Source: Harmothoe impar (lineage: Eukaryota > Annelida > Polychaeta > Phyllodocida > Polynoidae). Taken from it: 64,000 nucleotides of DNA. The stretch is taken from positions 21,052,618 through 21,116,617 of the forward strand of contig OX381714.1 in NCBI GenBank assembly GCA_947462335.1. The letters are read 5' to 3'. The notes under the pieces were generated by a model that ran no database searches, was not told where the DNA came from, and was given only the letters and a program-made list of their open reading frames with translations. Below, piece by piece: positions 1 through 62,539 of the stretch (positions are counted from its first letter, which is position 1; each line of letters begins with the position of its first letter). The position numbers and the translations under genes were made by a program.

Positions 1-3000
1 GGGGAGGCAGGAGGGTACAGGAGGGGCAGGTAAGGGGGCAGGAGCAGGTGGTGGGAGCATAGCAGTGGTCGCCCATGTCTACTTGGACAGCAGCAGGCTC
101 AGGCAAGACAAAGGTAAGGTATTGTATTTTTTGGTATGTCATCAATAAAAAAAGTATTGGATTTATTTTTCCGCTTCACATTGTGGATATCAATTTGATT
201 CTTACTAAGGGTTACAAAGATTATGTTGGAAATTCTGCAATGATTCCATTGTTCATCTTGCCTCTAGATAATGCGGGCATTACTCGCCCTCCTATAAGCC
301 CGGGCAAGCGGCCGAGTAGTTGTGAGTTGGGGTACGAGGTGCGTCACAGCGGCTCTGTTGTATATGGGGTGAGGTTCAACAAAACCACGTCCAGATTACA
401 AGTGGCCGAGCCAGGCTTCTACTACCTCTACAGCCAGGTAGGACACAACAATTAGGCGCTATAATCAGGCAATAAATTGTAAAGCTTTTCCAATTAAATA
501 CTTATCAAACTCTTCTGATAATATTATGTCCATGAACTTTTTGCATGTTTTTTGAAAATGCTTAGAGATGTAAGGGCACTAAGATGGCTTTTCTTTTACC
601 AATCTAGAGTTTTGGACTCAGGGTCCTCCCTGAGTCAAGTGTGAAGTTTTTTGGACATCTCTCTCGGCGAAAAAAATTAAATCGCTCTATTTTCGCTCAT
701 TTTGCATTGTTTCTCTCGTTCTTGCTATCAAAAGATGCCAAATGACATGCTCTATCCCAATATATCCTTCTCAAGAAAAAATTCCGACCAGAAACCCCCC
801 AAAACCCAGAAATTCAATTCCTGGCCTAAAGTGTCACATTTCACTTCAGCATAGAACCCAATGGACAGCTAAAGACAAACGATAACCCTAAAATCTAGCC
901 AGTGATACTTGACTGGGGAAGTTTCTTGCTACCATTTGTGAGCAGTGATAACCCTCAAATGTATCTATTGGAAACTAGAATAAAACAATGAACAATGAGT
1001 GCCCCCCCCTCCCCCACCAGGGGTTTGTGTGTACAATACCACCGTCATCGACTGACTGCGGATGCAATGCGTAGGAGTGGAAGCTGAAACACAGATATGG
1101 TCGCTGTTTACATTCCCACCGGGCAAAGACGTAAAAATGGACGATGCAAGCAGCTTGCCCACACCCACTTGCTTGTCCACACCCACCTGCTCGCCTACAC
1201 ACACCTGCTCAGCTGAAATGTGATAACATACTAGTGTGACACATGATTTGAGGGTAGTTTTGACCCAGGAATACGTTCAGAATTGAAAAATGATTAATTG
1301 TTCCTGAAATACTATTTACAGATTCAGTCATTCAGTCCATCAATTCAATCACTTTATCACCCTGACCCTGAGTCATTTGTGATGTTAATCACACGTTCAG
1401 TATATCCCATCATTCTATAATTGTCCGTACTTCAACTCGTATTAATTCCATGTTTGCCCCAAAGGTGGTCTTTGATAAGGTCCCTGCCAGGAAACCCGGG
1501 CAGCCATTTTCAGACAGCTTGTTCCACGTCCTCTGCAGGTAAGCTTCACCTGTTACTCTCATCTCAGTTGAAATTATGTCTCAGCTTGCAAGTTACATGG
1601 CATTTAAGCTGGTTTATTTCACAGTTCTCCAGCCGACATGTAAATAATGCCTGAAATAGTCCGTGACTTAAAACTGAGAAACAATAATGGGTAAACAGTG
1701 CGCTGACAGTAGTTTTGGAGGGTTAATTACACACAATGTTTTTCAAGATTAGCTTGAGTGCTCAAATTCCAGGACACCAGAGGTATTTTATACAAGACAA
1801 GCACTTCTAAAACACCTGCAATTTAAACATGACTGTACAGTACTTTCATAACATGAAAGAAATACCTCGTAATCAGCCATTGTTGTATATAACTGGTGTA
1901 AAGGTATTGGAGGTTTACTGCACTCACAAGGTGCAAAATATAGCCAGCTCTAGGACAACCAGTCAACCTCCAAAAATCTGAAAATTGTATCTAGTGCAAT
2001 AGAATTTATTCACACTAAATATAGGGAATAAAGTATAAATGAGACTACACTGACTCGGGAAGGTAAAAAGTTAAGAATGCACAAGAAATTTGAAATTGAA
2101 TTTCGGCTAGAACACTATCTGTTTAGTATAACAAATCATAACTACAGGACTGCATTAAAGGCTAAGACTTCTCAAACCAAATCGTAAAATCCTTTGCCAG
2201 GGTAAAGGTGTATAAGGGGTAAAAGTTTATATAACACCTCAGTTAAATCTAGAATCGCCCAAGCACAATCCCTGAGATCCAGGCATGTCCTAGCCCTGTA
2301 GGATCGTTTTCCCGAGCAAAGTACCCCAAAAATAATGGCTCAGGCAACCAAGAAATAGGATGCTGGTTGTTCCCTTCCAGCAATTCACTGCTCTACATAA
2401 GTTGCACTGGTGTGACCAGCAGTTAGACTATGCCAGTGGTAGTATACAATACTATTGATACCCACCAGTGTACTGACTGTCTAGACTACCACTTGTGTGT
2501 CCACAGAAAACGGTATACTACCCCTTGAATAGACCACATCCCATGGATACGGTTAAAAATAAACACTTAGATACACAAGGATTGCTTTCTGCATTGTGTA
2601 TCCCTAGAAGCCTAGTTCAATGATTAATTTAAGGAGGTTATGATAGCTTTATCCTGGTTTTATAGAATGTTTCATACCAAGCCAAGCCTGATTCATGGTC
2701 CCCCTACCAATTTCACCTGACCATGCCGGGTCAACTGGTTCAAGGTAATAGAGTTGTCCAGTTGAGCTATTTATGGCTGATTGGAGATCAAACAAACGCA
2801 GTGCCCTGTGCTGGGTGCAGTCAGTAGGGTTTGTAAACTACAAATGTGCAAATGTATCTAAGAGACTGCCAGTGGCACAGTTAGGAACTACATGATCCAC
2901 TCTCCTCCAGTCTCAGAGATCGGCCCCTTTAACACAGTTTAGACTAAGTATTTTAATGAATGTATTAGAAATGTGAGTGACCCGCCTTGGTCATATTTGC

Positions 3001-3489
3001 CATGTTTTTTTCATCTTGGTAGACATTTCCTACATGATACTCTGTAGGTATGTCTGCCTGTGTATGTGTGTGGATGTTTGTAGGTGTGTGAATAGATGTC
3101 TCTGCTTGCTAGACATTAATATCTGTAGATTGCATATACTTGGTTTTGTAGAACAGTACAGCATATATTCCTACAGTTTTGTAGCATATTGTAATGAACT
3201 TGAATAATAATTTTCACATTAATATCAACCATTTTCTTCATTAAATCTGTCGCCATTTCTCCTTAGCTCGGAGCGTGCTATGGGGCGGGAGGACAGAGAC
3301 CAACTGAAGGCTACAGAGACTCCCAACAGAGCTCGGTGTGAGACGGGGGAGTGTACCGTGTTCCACACCAGTCATCTGGGAGGTATCGTGAGGCTGGACG
3401 CTGGGGACGAGGTCTACGTCAAAGTGTCTGATCTCAACATTGTACACGGGAACAGCAAAGGCAGCTTCTTTGGTCTCCATAAGATATAA
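1..3489 (+). CDS. TNF-superfamily ligand, 3' part of gene (four exons, 5' end outside window)
   Basis: Coding exons are 1-113 (open from base 2; its own start may lie further left), 268-437, 1465-1538 and 3267-3489 (stop 3487-3489). Splice phases 1, 0 and 2 match across each junction and every intron has GT and AG ends. The joined frame gives about 192 residues: a Gly/Ala-rich stretch, then a TNF homology domain. Landmarks are VVAHV (typical first strand), GFYYLYSQVVF at the 437/1465 junction (the family's G-x-Y-x-Y-S-Q-V strand), LDAGDEVYVKV, and a final GSFFGLHKI (the family's G-x-F-F-G-x-x-L end). Cysteines in LCS and RCETGEC are placed as in the EDA/BAFF/APRIL-like branch, where a disulphide joins the EF region. 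Known for the family: type II membrane or cleaved trimers that bind TNF receptors. The cytoplasmic and transmembrane parts are not in the window. I cannot assign a specific orthologue. It converges tail to tail with the ASB gene. Confidence 0.85.
438..1464 (+). other. TNF-ligand intron between exons ending 437 and starting 1465
   Basis: This is a phase 0 intron. Positions 1000-1390 resemble 52540-52850, sharing CCACCTGCTC-type tandem motifs and the run ending CCCTGAGTCATCTGTGA or similar, so a dispersed repeat lies here. A CAG at 1018 looks like an acceptor, but the frame after it stops quickly and lacks TNF features, so I do not call an exon. Nothing else is recognised. Confidence 0.6.
1539..3266 (+). 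other. TNF-ligand last intron
   Basis: A phase 2 intron of 1728 bp between exons ending 1538 and starting 3267. It is AT-rich, with no coding signal or strong repeat structure seen by eye. Short TG-rich stretches occur near 3050-3090. Confidence 0.6.
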
Positions 3490-4342
3490 GGTTATATTTC
3501 TTATCATCACATGTTTTACTTTGGTCTCCATGAGATATAAGGTTATTGTAATTTCATGTTTTACTGAATTCAGCCCAAGGAATTGAGCTTCCAAGATGGC
3601 TATCTGACTGCTAGTAAATCAGTTTGGCTCTGCTGTCCAACTGACAGGACTAGAGGATATGAATGAAAAAGCTTAAAATTGCTAATGTCTTCATTAAATG
3701 TGAATCATCTCAAAATGTGTAAACGGTCTATATGTCCATGTATAGGGACATGAAACAAAATGAAAATCACTACTTTGTAAACTATTTATTTGCTATACTT
3801 TGATTTACATAAATGACCCAAAGGGGAAGTGACTAATATCACATGGCGACTCAGCATTCATTGCCACACATTTGCCCTGAACCCTACACGGGCGACCACA
3901 ACGTGGGCGACCCCAACCCCCCGTACTTGGGCATCATCAATAGATAGATGGATATTGCTTTAAAACCGACACAGCCCATACAGACATACGGGGACAAAAG
4001 GCTTCATCGCATCACGTCCACAGTACATAAGTAGGCTTCATTGCAAACAATTTCAGGAAATTTTGTGACAATTTCTGTATTGTATTTTTCAACATTCTTC
4101 CTTTGTGGGATCCTCAATCTCTTTGTATCGATGCCATCTATCTCCTCCACACATTTGTTCCCACCCACCTGTCTTGATGGCTTCCTTGGCTGCCCTGAAA
4201 GGTAGTACTTCTGAAATGAGGGGAGAAATGGTCCCTGGGCAGCTCCCTTTGACTCAGCAGAACCCGGACTCAATTACAATAAATCAAATTTACTGAAAAA
4301 AATCATGTTCTTGTCATCGAGGCATAGTACTAACTGTTACTG

Positions 4343-4563
4343 TGCCTCTACATGGGTACCCGCAGTTTTGGCCATGTCGCCGTGTCGATTTTTAGCTTAA
4401 AGGGCCGTGTCGCCATGTCGATTTTTATGTATATAGAACATACTGGGGCATTATAATGATGACTGTGTCCGTCGATTTTTAAAAGTGCCGTGTCGCCCGT
4501 GTCGATTTTTAAAAGTGCAGTGTCGCCGTGTCGCACGTGTCGAATTTTACCCATGTAGAGGCA
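4343..4563. mobile_element. hAT-like MITE with internal tandem repeats
   Basis: 16-bp terminal inverted repeats (TGCCTCTACATGGGTA on the left, its reverse complement on the right) bound 221 bp. The flanks TGTTACTG (4335-4342) and TGTTACTA (4564-4571) match at 7 of 8 bases, as expected of the 8-bp target duplication made by hAT transposases. The inside carries repeats of GTGTCGCCGTGTCGATTTTT. No ORF of note, so it is non-autonomous. Confidence 0.7.
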
Positions 4564-5028
4564 TGTTACTATTTACCCTTCCAAGTTAGAGGTCGGGACA
4601 CCAGGAGTAGGGATACAGGAACTAAGAGCAGAGAAAGTAGAATCACTGGAAGTAGTGACACAGGAACTAAACCCCAGAACTAAGCGCACAAGATCTTGAG
4701 ACACAGAAAGAAGGGCCACATGAGGAAAAGACACCGAAATAGGGAGCAGGCAGTAAAGACACAGAATGTAGGGTTCTAACACTCCGTTGCTGATTCACTG
4801 CAACTTCATTGGTTGAGCGTTGGCGCCGCCATCGTGTGGGGCACAGAATTTAGAGACAAGAATAAAAGAAGTCTTTAAAAAACGAGACGTACAGAATTCA
4901 AATTCTTTAAAAATAAAATCCCGAAAATAATGTGTGCTTATTAAACCGATGAACCAATATGTTATACAATTGGAGCAGGCCAGCTTGTTAAGAGACGATA
5001 ACAAATTGGTTCAGTACAAAGACGCATG

Positions 5029-5034
5029 TTTATT
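5029..5034 (-). promoter_or_regulatory. Candidate polyadenylation signal of the ASB gene
   Basis: The minus strand reads AATAAA about 325 nt past the stop codon at 5357-5359. It is the nearest canonical hexamer I saw on that strand. Confidence 0.4.
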
Positions 5035-5356
5035 AAAGAAGTGCGATCAGTCATAGGGGGTGAAAGCTAACCTGTTGCATTGGAAAAACGAAATTTTAGA
5101 AAAGATCTTTACTGGAAATGTCTTCAGATTATTGTGTGTCAAACAATTATCCCTAACATATGATGGTTTACATACGAGATTCACCTTAAGGAAGAAATAT
5201 GGAAGCTTCGTCGAGGCCCCATACTTAAGATGTACTTTTCCATGGTTTCCTGTCCTAAATCGAGGGTTTTTTGTGACCCGTAAAACTCTGATGCAACAAG
5301 TTATCTTTGACCCCTTATTGTAACAGCTCACTTGTTGCTGACATATCCACAGTAAA

Positions 5357-8300
5357 TCAGCACACACATGATCCTCCTGTAAGAGATACATAATCCCTTA
5401 ATACCGGAGGTAGTGGTAGATTCTCTAGGACGAATGCATGGTTATATTGTACATTATTCCTAATCGTCTTACGGCATAGACTTCTCAGGTCTGGCCATTT
5501 TGTCGCCAAATGAATGATCCACCGCAAGAAACTCGGGTTCTCCACCAATATTAGGGGAACATCTATATTCCCCACCATTTGTATTTCTCGTCGTTCTGAC
5601 AACAGAAGCGACATATTCCCATCATCTTGTGACGTGGCTGACATGTTGCTGTAATCCCACAAGTACTGCTCGTACCTGAGGTCGTACCCAGCCTCCACCA
5701 TGAGCTGGGCGGCCTGCAGGTGCCCCCGGTGCAGGGCGCACTGCAGGGCGGTCAGGTGGTGCTTGGTGGTGTGCAGGTTGGGGATGTAGAGGTCGGCTCG
5801 CAGGTCGAGGCGACACGCGGCACCCAGCAGCAGCTGGACACAGGGCAGGTGGTTGTAGATGACGGCCGCGTGTAACGCTGTACGACCATCCACATCTACA
5901 AACACATACAAAGTACACCAGGGTAATGATTGTATGGCAAGCCATAACATGTGCTCCCTTAATTTACCTTTTTTCTATTTCTAATATTTGAGAATAATCA
6001 ATGATCATTATTTGATTCAGAAGGTAATAATTTCCTCATGGTGACGTATTTAATATATATATCGTGTAATGCCATGCTACCATCAACATCTAAAAACACA
6101 GACAAAATACAGAATGCAGCAACAATGTATTTGTGTAATTTCTTGTTTTACTGGTACATGTAGCATTATTCTAGCACATGATTCTAGTTTCGATTGGAAG
6201 TCAAAATCTGAGAATCTAGCATTACTGATTATTGCCAGCAGGTGGCTTTTGTAGACCCTACCGCATTTGTCTTAATGGAAAATTATACAATTGAAGAAAA
6301 GGACACAGAATAGTGTATGAACTATGTATTCTGGTGTTAATTAAAAGTGTACCTTGTACATCCAGGTCAGCTCCGGCCGCCAGTAGCAGCCCGGTCATGG
6401 TGGGAGCCCCCCTGTGTGCCGCCATGAGGAGCGCCGTGCCGCGCCGCGCGGGTCGCAGCGAGTCTAACCCCGCATACAGCCCCTCAGGTGCCACCACATC
6501 CAGGCACCCCCTACTGGAGCAGCTCAGCAGCAGCCGGGCAAGGCGCTCGTCCTCAGGGCTCAGGTCCTGACCGAGCGTCCAGCGCCGCTGTACCAGGGTC
6601 ATGAGGGCCGTGTGCTGTGGGTAGTGAGGGTCAGTGGGTGACGTGCGGGCCCCGGCCTCCAGGAGGGTCTCTGTGTAGGTGTGTCCGTCACCGTTAGCAT
6701 GCCATAATGCAGCCTGCAGAATAACACCAGGTATCAAAGGAGATGTTGGTTATGCATATTTTAGTGGACATGCTGCTTATCATATTGGACTTTCTTTTAG
6801 AAAATATTGTTGAGGTGGATGTTTCTTTCTTTGTAAATAAAGTCTTATTTGTAAGAAAATTAAATTTTATTTGTGTAAAGGAAAACAATAATTCAAGTTT
6901 GTAGCTAAAATGTACTGTGATAAAACTCTGTGTTTCTACTGATATATATATAACTCGGTCTGCATTTATGGCAAATGCATCATGTCTGTGTATGGTTCTT
7001 ATTGGTGTTTATCGAATAGTTTTTTTTCAAATCTGACTTTTTATTTGTTGATGTGCCCAGTTTTGGGTTTGTGGTTACTTACCTCACAGTCACAGCACAC
7101 TCCGGGAGGTGGGAAGATTGGGAGGTAAACACACCGGGCGGGGTCATTCAGGTCTGAAGGTTAGTGTTAGAACAATACAAGTCACAGAGCACTGGTAAAG
7201 GTATTAAAGTAAGGGATGAAATCATCTATTCTGCTGCAGAATAGATTTCAATAGATATATAAAAGGTGAGATATTTAGGTTTGGCATTTGGGTATCATAT
7301 AAGTCATGGAACATACATCCATTAGATAACATCACTATATAAAATAGATTATCTGCAAATGTAGGGCACACAGTTTGGGTATCAAGTTATTAATAAGACA
7401 ACAAGGGTCACAGAGACCAGGGTGGGTCTAAGTAGTTGATCAGCGTCATGTGTCTACAAGCTAGTACATTGTCTGTTACAACTATGAATTGATAAAATGT
7501 CAATTAGATTCATGGAACGTGCCATATAACTCATGTAAATACGACTTATACAATCAATCATTAAATGGCAGTGAATGGCATTGGTAAGACATATACAAGA
7601 TTGATAGAAAATTCATTAAATTTCTCTATCATTTTCTCGACAAATTTTTCTTTTACTGAAAAAGTTGACATTGCTCTTATGGCTGTGTTTCACGACCTTG
7701 GGACAATGTTTTTGTCTCTGACTGGGTGCCGTCTCTGACCAGGTGCCGTCTCTGACCGGGTGCCGTCTCTGACCGGCTTGGCTTGATAGGGTCAAAATAC
7801 TAACAGCAGGAGCATAATTATAATAATAACTATGAGTATATAACAACCGCCATAACATTTTTCCAAATCCTTATTTATATGAGTATAATTATTTTTAAAA
7901 CACCTTTTTCTGACACCTGGTCAGAGACGGCACCCGGTCAGAGACGGCACCCGGTCAGAGACGGCACCCGGTCAGAGACAAAAACATTGTCCCAAGGTCA
8001 TGAGACACAGCCCTATAGATCCGCTGACTATTTGACAATCTGATGATCTTGTAATCTATTTAGTTTATTGTTGTGTTTAGTCTATCAAGCTAGTTTCTCT
8101 TCTTTATCTAATGCCATACCTATAAACTCTACACTCTTACCCCCATAAAAGGCCACCTTTCTCTAATATGCCTGCCATGTCTGGAACACTCCTTGATGTA
8201 AACTCGTTGTCTATCTGGATCCGTTATTTGCTTCTCTTCCCCATAGTGTTTCTGTTTGTCAGATTAACTAGGGTCAGTCTTGAAACCACACTCCTGACCA

Positions 8301-9161
8301 CGTTCCCCAACCTTGCCCATATTCTAACACAATTACCTCCTGCTCTCCCTACCTGTAATGGAGTGAACTTGTCCTTAGCATCTACAGCATTCAGGTCAGC
8401 CCCCAGTTTGATGAGTCGGTCCATGTGAAGGTGGTGACCATCCTCTGCTGCGGCCCTCCATAGCGGGGTCCTACCGAGGACGTCTCTCACGTCAATGTTG
8501 GCCCCCGCCTCACACAGCAGCGACAGAAACGTGTCGTCTTCACAATCAACCGACAAGTGCAGCGGTGTCAGGCCCAAGCCATCTCGAGCATCAACGTCAG
8601 CACCGTATTGTAGTAAGAGGCCAACCATGTTGACCCACTCTGTTGTGTGATGAAAGAAAAATGATTAATTAAAATCATCATTTTGTTATTTTTCTATGTT
8701 TTAAAATGTCAACACCTTCAAATTTAGTTTCAAAGTTTCACGATATAGATCGATCGCAGGGTATGTGCTTTTGTCTCCACAAAGAATTCTAGTTATTTTG
8801 ATCCATTTACAAGTTATCAAAAAGACATCTACAATAGTATGTGATTAGTAGAGAAGCACACAAGACTTGTTTGTCATACAGAGGTATAGAAAGCATGCAT
8901 ACCTGATGTGACAGCAAACATGAGCGGTGACTGGCTCCACTTGCCGCGGATGTCGGGATTGGCTTTGGCATCCAGCAGAACCCTCGCGCAGTCAATGCGA
9001 CCCTTCTCACAGCACAGATGGAGCGCTGACCAGGCAGCTGGACATTGGATGCCATCGTAAACTGTGTCGACCGAGAGTCCTTCTCGTAGTAGGCGGGTTA
9101 TGGTGCCTGGGTCGTCACTGCTGATGGCGTAGTAAAGAGCCGAGGTTTCTTCCTCCATCAT
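5357..9161 (-). CDS. Ankyrin repeat and SOCS box (ASB-type) protein, 481 aa, four coding exons
   Basis: Minus-strand coding exons are 9161-8903, 8639-8353, 6713-6353 and 5895-5357 (stop 5359-5357). Phases 1, 0 and 1 match exactly and give 482 codons. The protein starts MMEEETSALYYAI and carries ankyrin repeats throughout, for example SALHLCCEKGRIDCARVLL, VGLLLQYGADVDARDGLG, GLTPLHLSV, GRTPLWRAAAEDG, ALLMAAHRGAPTMTGLLLAA and GRTALHAAVIYNHLPCVQLL. The C-terminal 45 residues (about 436-476) read LRSLCRKTIRNNV, then LPLPPVLRDYV, which is the SOCS box: a BC-box L-x-x-x-C plus a Cul5-box-like LPLP. Known for ASB proteins: they bind elongin B/C and cullin-5 as ubiquitin-ligase substrate receptors. 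The exon 2/3 and 3/4 junctions fall inside ankyrin repeats and restore them, which supports the model. I cannot choose among ASB subfamilies. The first ATG is doubled (two Met codons). Confidence 0.88.
5896..6352 (-). other. ASB intron 3
   Basis: A phase 1 intron of 457 bp with GT at 6352-6351 and AG at 5897-5896. AT-rich; no internal feature seen. Confidence 0.75.
6714..8352 (-). other. ASB intron 2
   Basis: A phase 0 intron of 1639 bp that joins the FTPLQ and AALWH codons inside one ankyrin repeat. It contains a fold-back repeat at 7681-8012 and a possible but unsupported 71-nt exon-like stretch at 7083-7153. The rest is AT-rich. Confidence 0.7.
7681..8012. mobile_element. Fold-back repeat with 17-bp tandem units in each arm
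   Basis: The left arm (from GGCTGTGTTTCACGACC at 7681) and right arm (ending CACAGCC at 8012) are inverted copies of about 100 bp. Each arm carries four 17-bp units with the core GTGCCGTCTCTGACC. About 125 bp of AT-rich DNA separates the arms. Fold-back MITEs and short palindromic repeats have this design. No ORF. Confidence 0.6.
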
Positions 9162-10500
9162 GGTCACCTGACAAATTAATGTAGTTATACATTTTAAATT
9201 AACATAATTGTGGCTGTCAGTTTCACCGACAGAATTTTGTTCTTGAGGTTGATTTGAAGATGCAATATATTTAACAAGCATGTGCTATAGAAGGGGGGTC
9301 ATTAGGGTTTCATGCCTCTGTGTGAAATTTCCCTACCCCACCTTGTTATGTCATGCCTTTAGGTTTAATAGGGTGAGGGTGTCAGAAATTTGTGCCAAAT
9401 TTGGGGGGGGATTGGGATGTGCATGATGATCGACAAGTTAAAGAGAAATAAAAACTATTAAGGGCCGAAAAAGCGTGACAATTATGAATCACCCCTTGAT
9501 GACAACCCCTACTAGTGCGCTAGTAGTAGCCGAGGTTGATTGCTCAATTAGGTTAGCCACACTAGTCCAGGCCCTGACGCAGTCAGGGCTGAACACCATG
9601 ATATAAAAATCTTGGCAATATACATTATAGTGTTCCTCACCTTGCCCCAAATGGTTAATGATACATATAGTATTGTTTGTGTTACATACCAGATGCAATT
9701 TTGATGTGAATATCCTCCATACTGCTTCTCAATTAGAAAGTTCCCTTCTGAGCTGGTGGTAAATATTTTGCTTTGTCAAAACATGGCTGATTTGTGACAT
9801 TTATAAACATGGCTGATTTGTGACATTTATGACAACTTCCTGTAAGCTGGTTACCTGAGGTCATAATTATGGGGAGTAAAAGTTATTTAAAATCTACTGG
9901 GAGAGTGGGGTCTATCACCAGAGGGCAGTCACTGAATGATAATTTCATTGGATTATCCTATAGAACAACATCCAGTCATGCATGATTGGACACCAAGACT
10001 CAATGCTCCTGCTTGACATTTGGCCCTAATTAGCTACAATGCACTGGGCCTGGGTAACTTCCACTTCCATTGAAGTTCCAGGTAGTTCAGCCAGAATTGC
10101 TGCATTCAAGTGAAAAATACACTGTTTGTGTAGTGAGTACATGCTTACATTCAGAAGTGCAAGCCTTTTTAAAGATCATCACCAATAATTAAACATACTT
10201 GCTCATCAGTCAACCGTGCAGCTTGGATGGTGGGCACTGGTTAAAACTATTGAAAAGCCTAAAACTATTATCCTGAATCCTGACTCCTGCCAGTCCTGGT
10301 CTGAGTGCGTGTCCTTTGACAACACAAATGGAGTGTCTACAAAGCATACAGTCCTTTTTCATCGAACTTAGAACCACCATTCAGGTCACATCAATATCAA
10401 TCATCATTTCCACCTCCTTTTGTGAGTTGTTGTGCTGATTTATCCTTGAAAACAGCAGAAAACTATACTTGCATGCCAAAGTCAGCTGTCAAATCTTGTT
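9162..10500. other. Likely 5'UTR intron of the ASB gene
   Basis: No coding signal. A minus-strand acceptor (TTTGTCAG before 9167) lies 6 nt upstream of the ASB ATG, and a donor (CCTCCAG/GTAAAC) lies at 10504/10503. Together they suggest this region is an intron in the ASB 5'UTR. A 24-bp direct duplication (AACATGGCTGATTTGTGACA and 4 more bases) lies at about 9780 and 9806. Confidence 0.4.
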
Positions 10501-10503
10501 TAC

Positions 10504-62539
<52,036 letters not shown>

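Larger units (their letters stand above)
3490..5356. other. Convergent intergenic region between TNF ligand and ASB gene
   Basis: It holds the 3' tails of two converging genes. Just after the TNF stop, a short motif (GGTCTCCATGAGATATAAGG) repeats the coding end at 3471-3491 around 3522. Plus-strand AATAAA at about 4279 could end the TNF transcript. A hAT-like MITE lies at 4343-4563. The minus-strand AATAAA at 5029-5034 could end the ASB transcript. Positions 3880-4300 look repeat-derived, but I cannot name the family. Confidence 0.5.

Noticed and set aside
1017..1072. Alternative TNF-ligand exon after CCCACCAG
   Set aside because: The frame reaches a stop after 17 codons without TNF strands, whereas the 1465-1538 exon fits phase and fold.
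7083..7153. Extra ASB exon of 71 nt (minus strand) with good splice-site-like ends
   Set aside because: Exons 2 and 3 already join in phase 0 within one ankyrin repeat. This stretch is open only in a phase neither neighbour provides and would break the frame.
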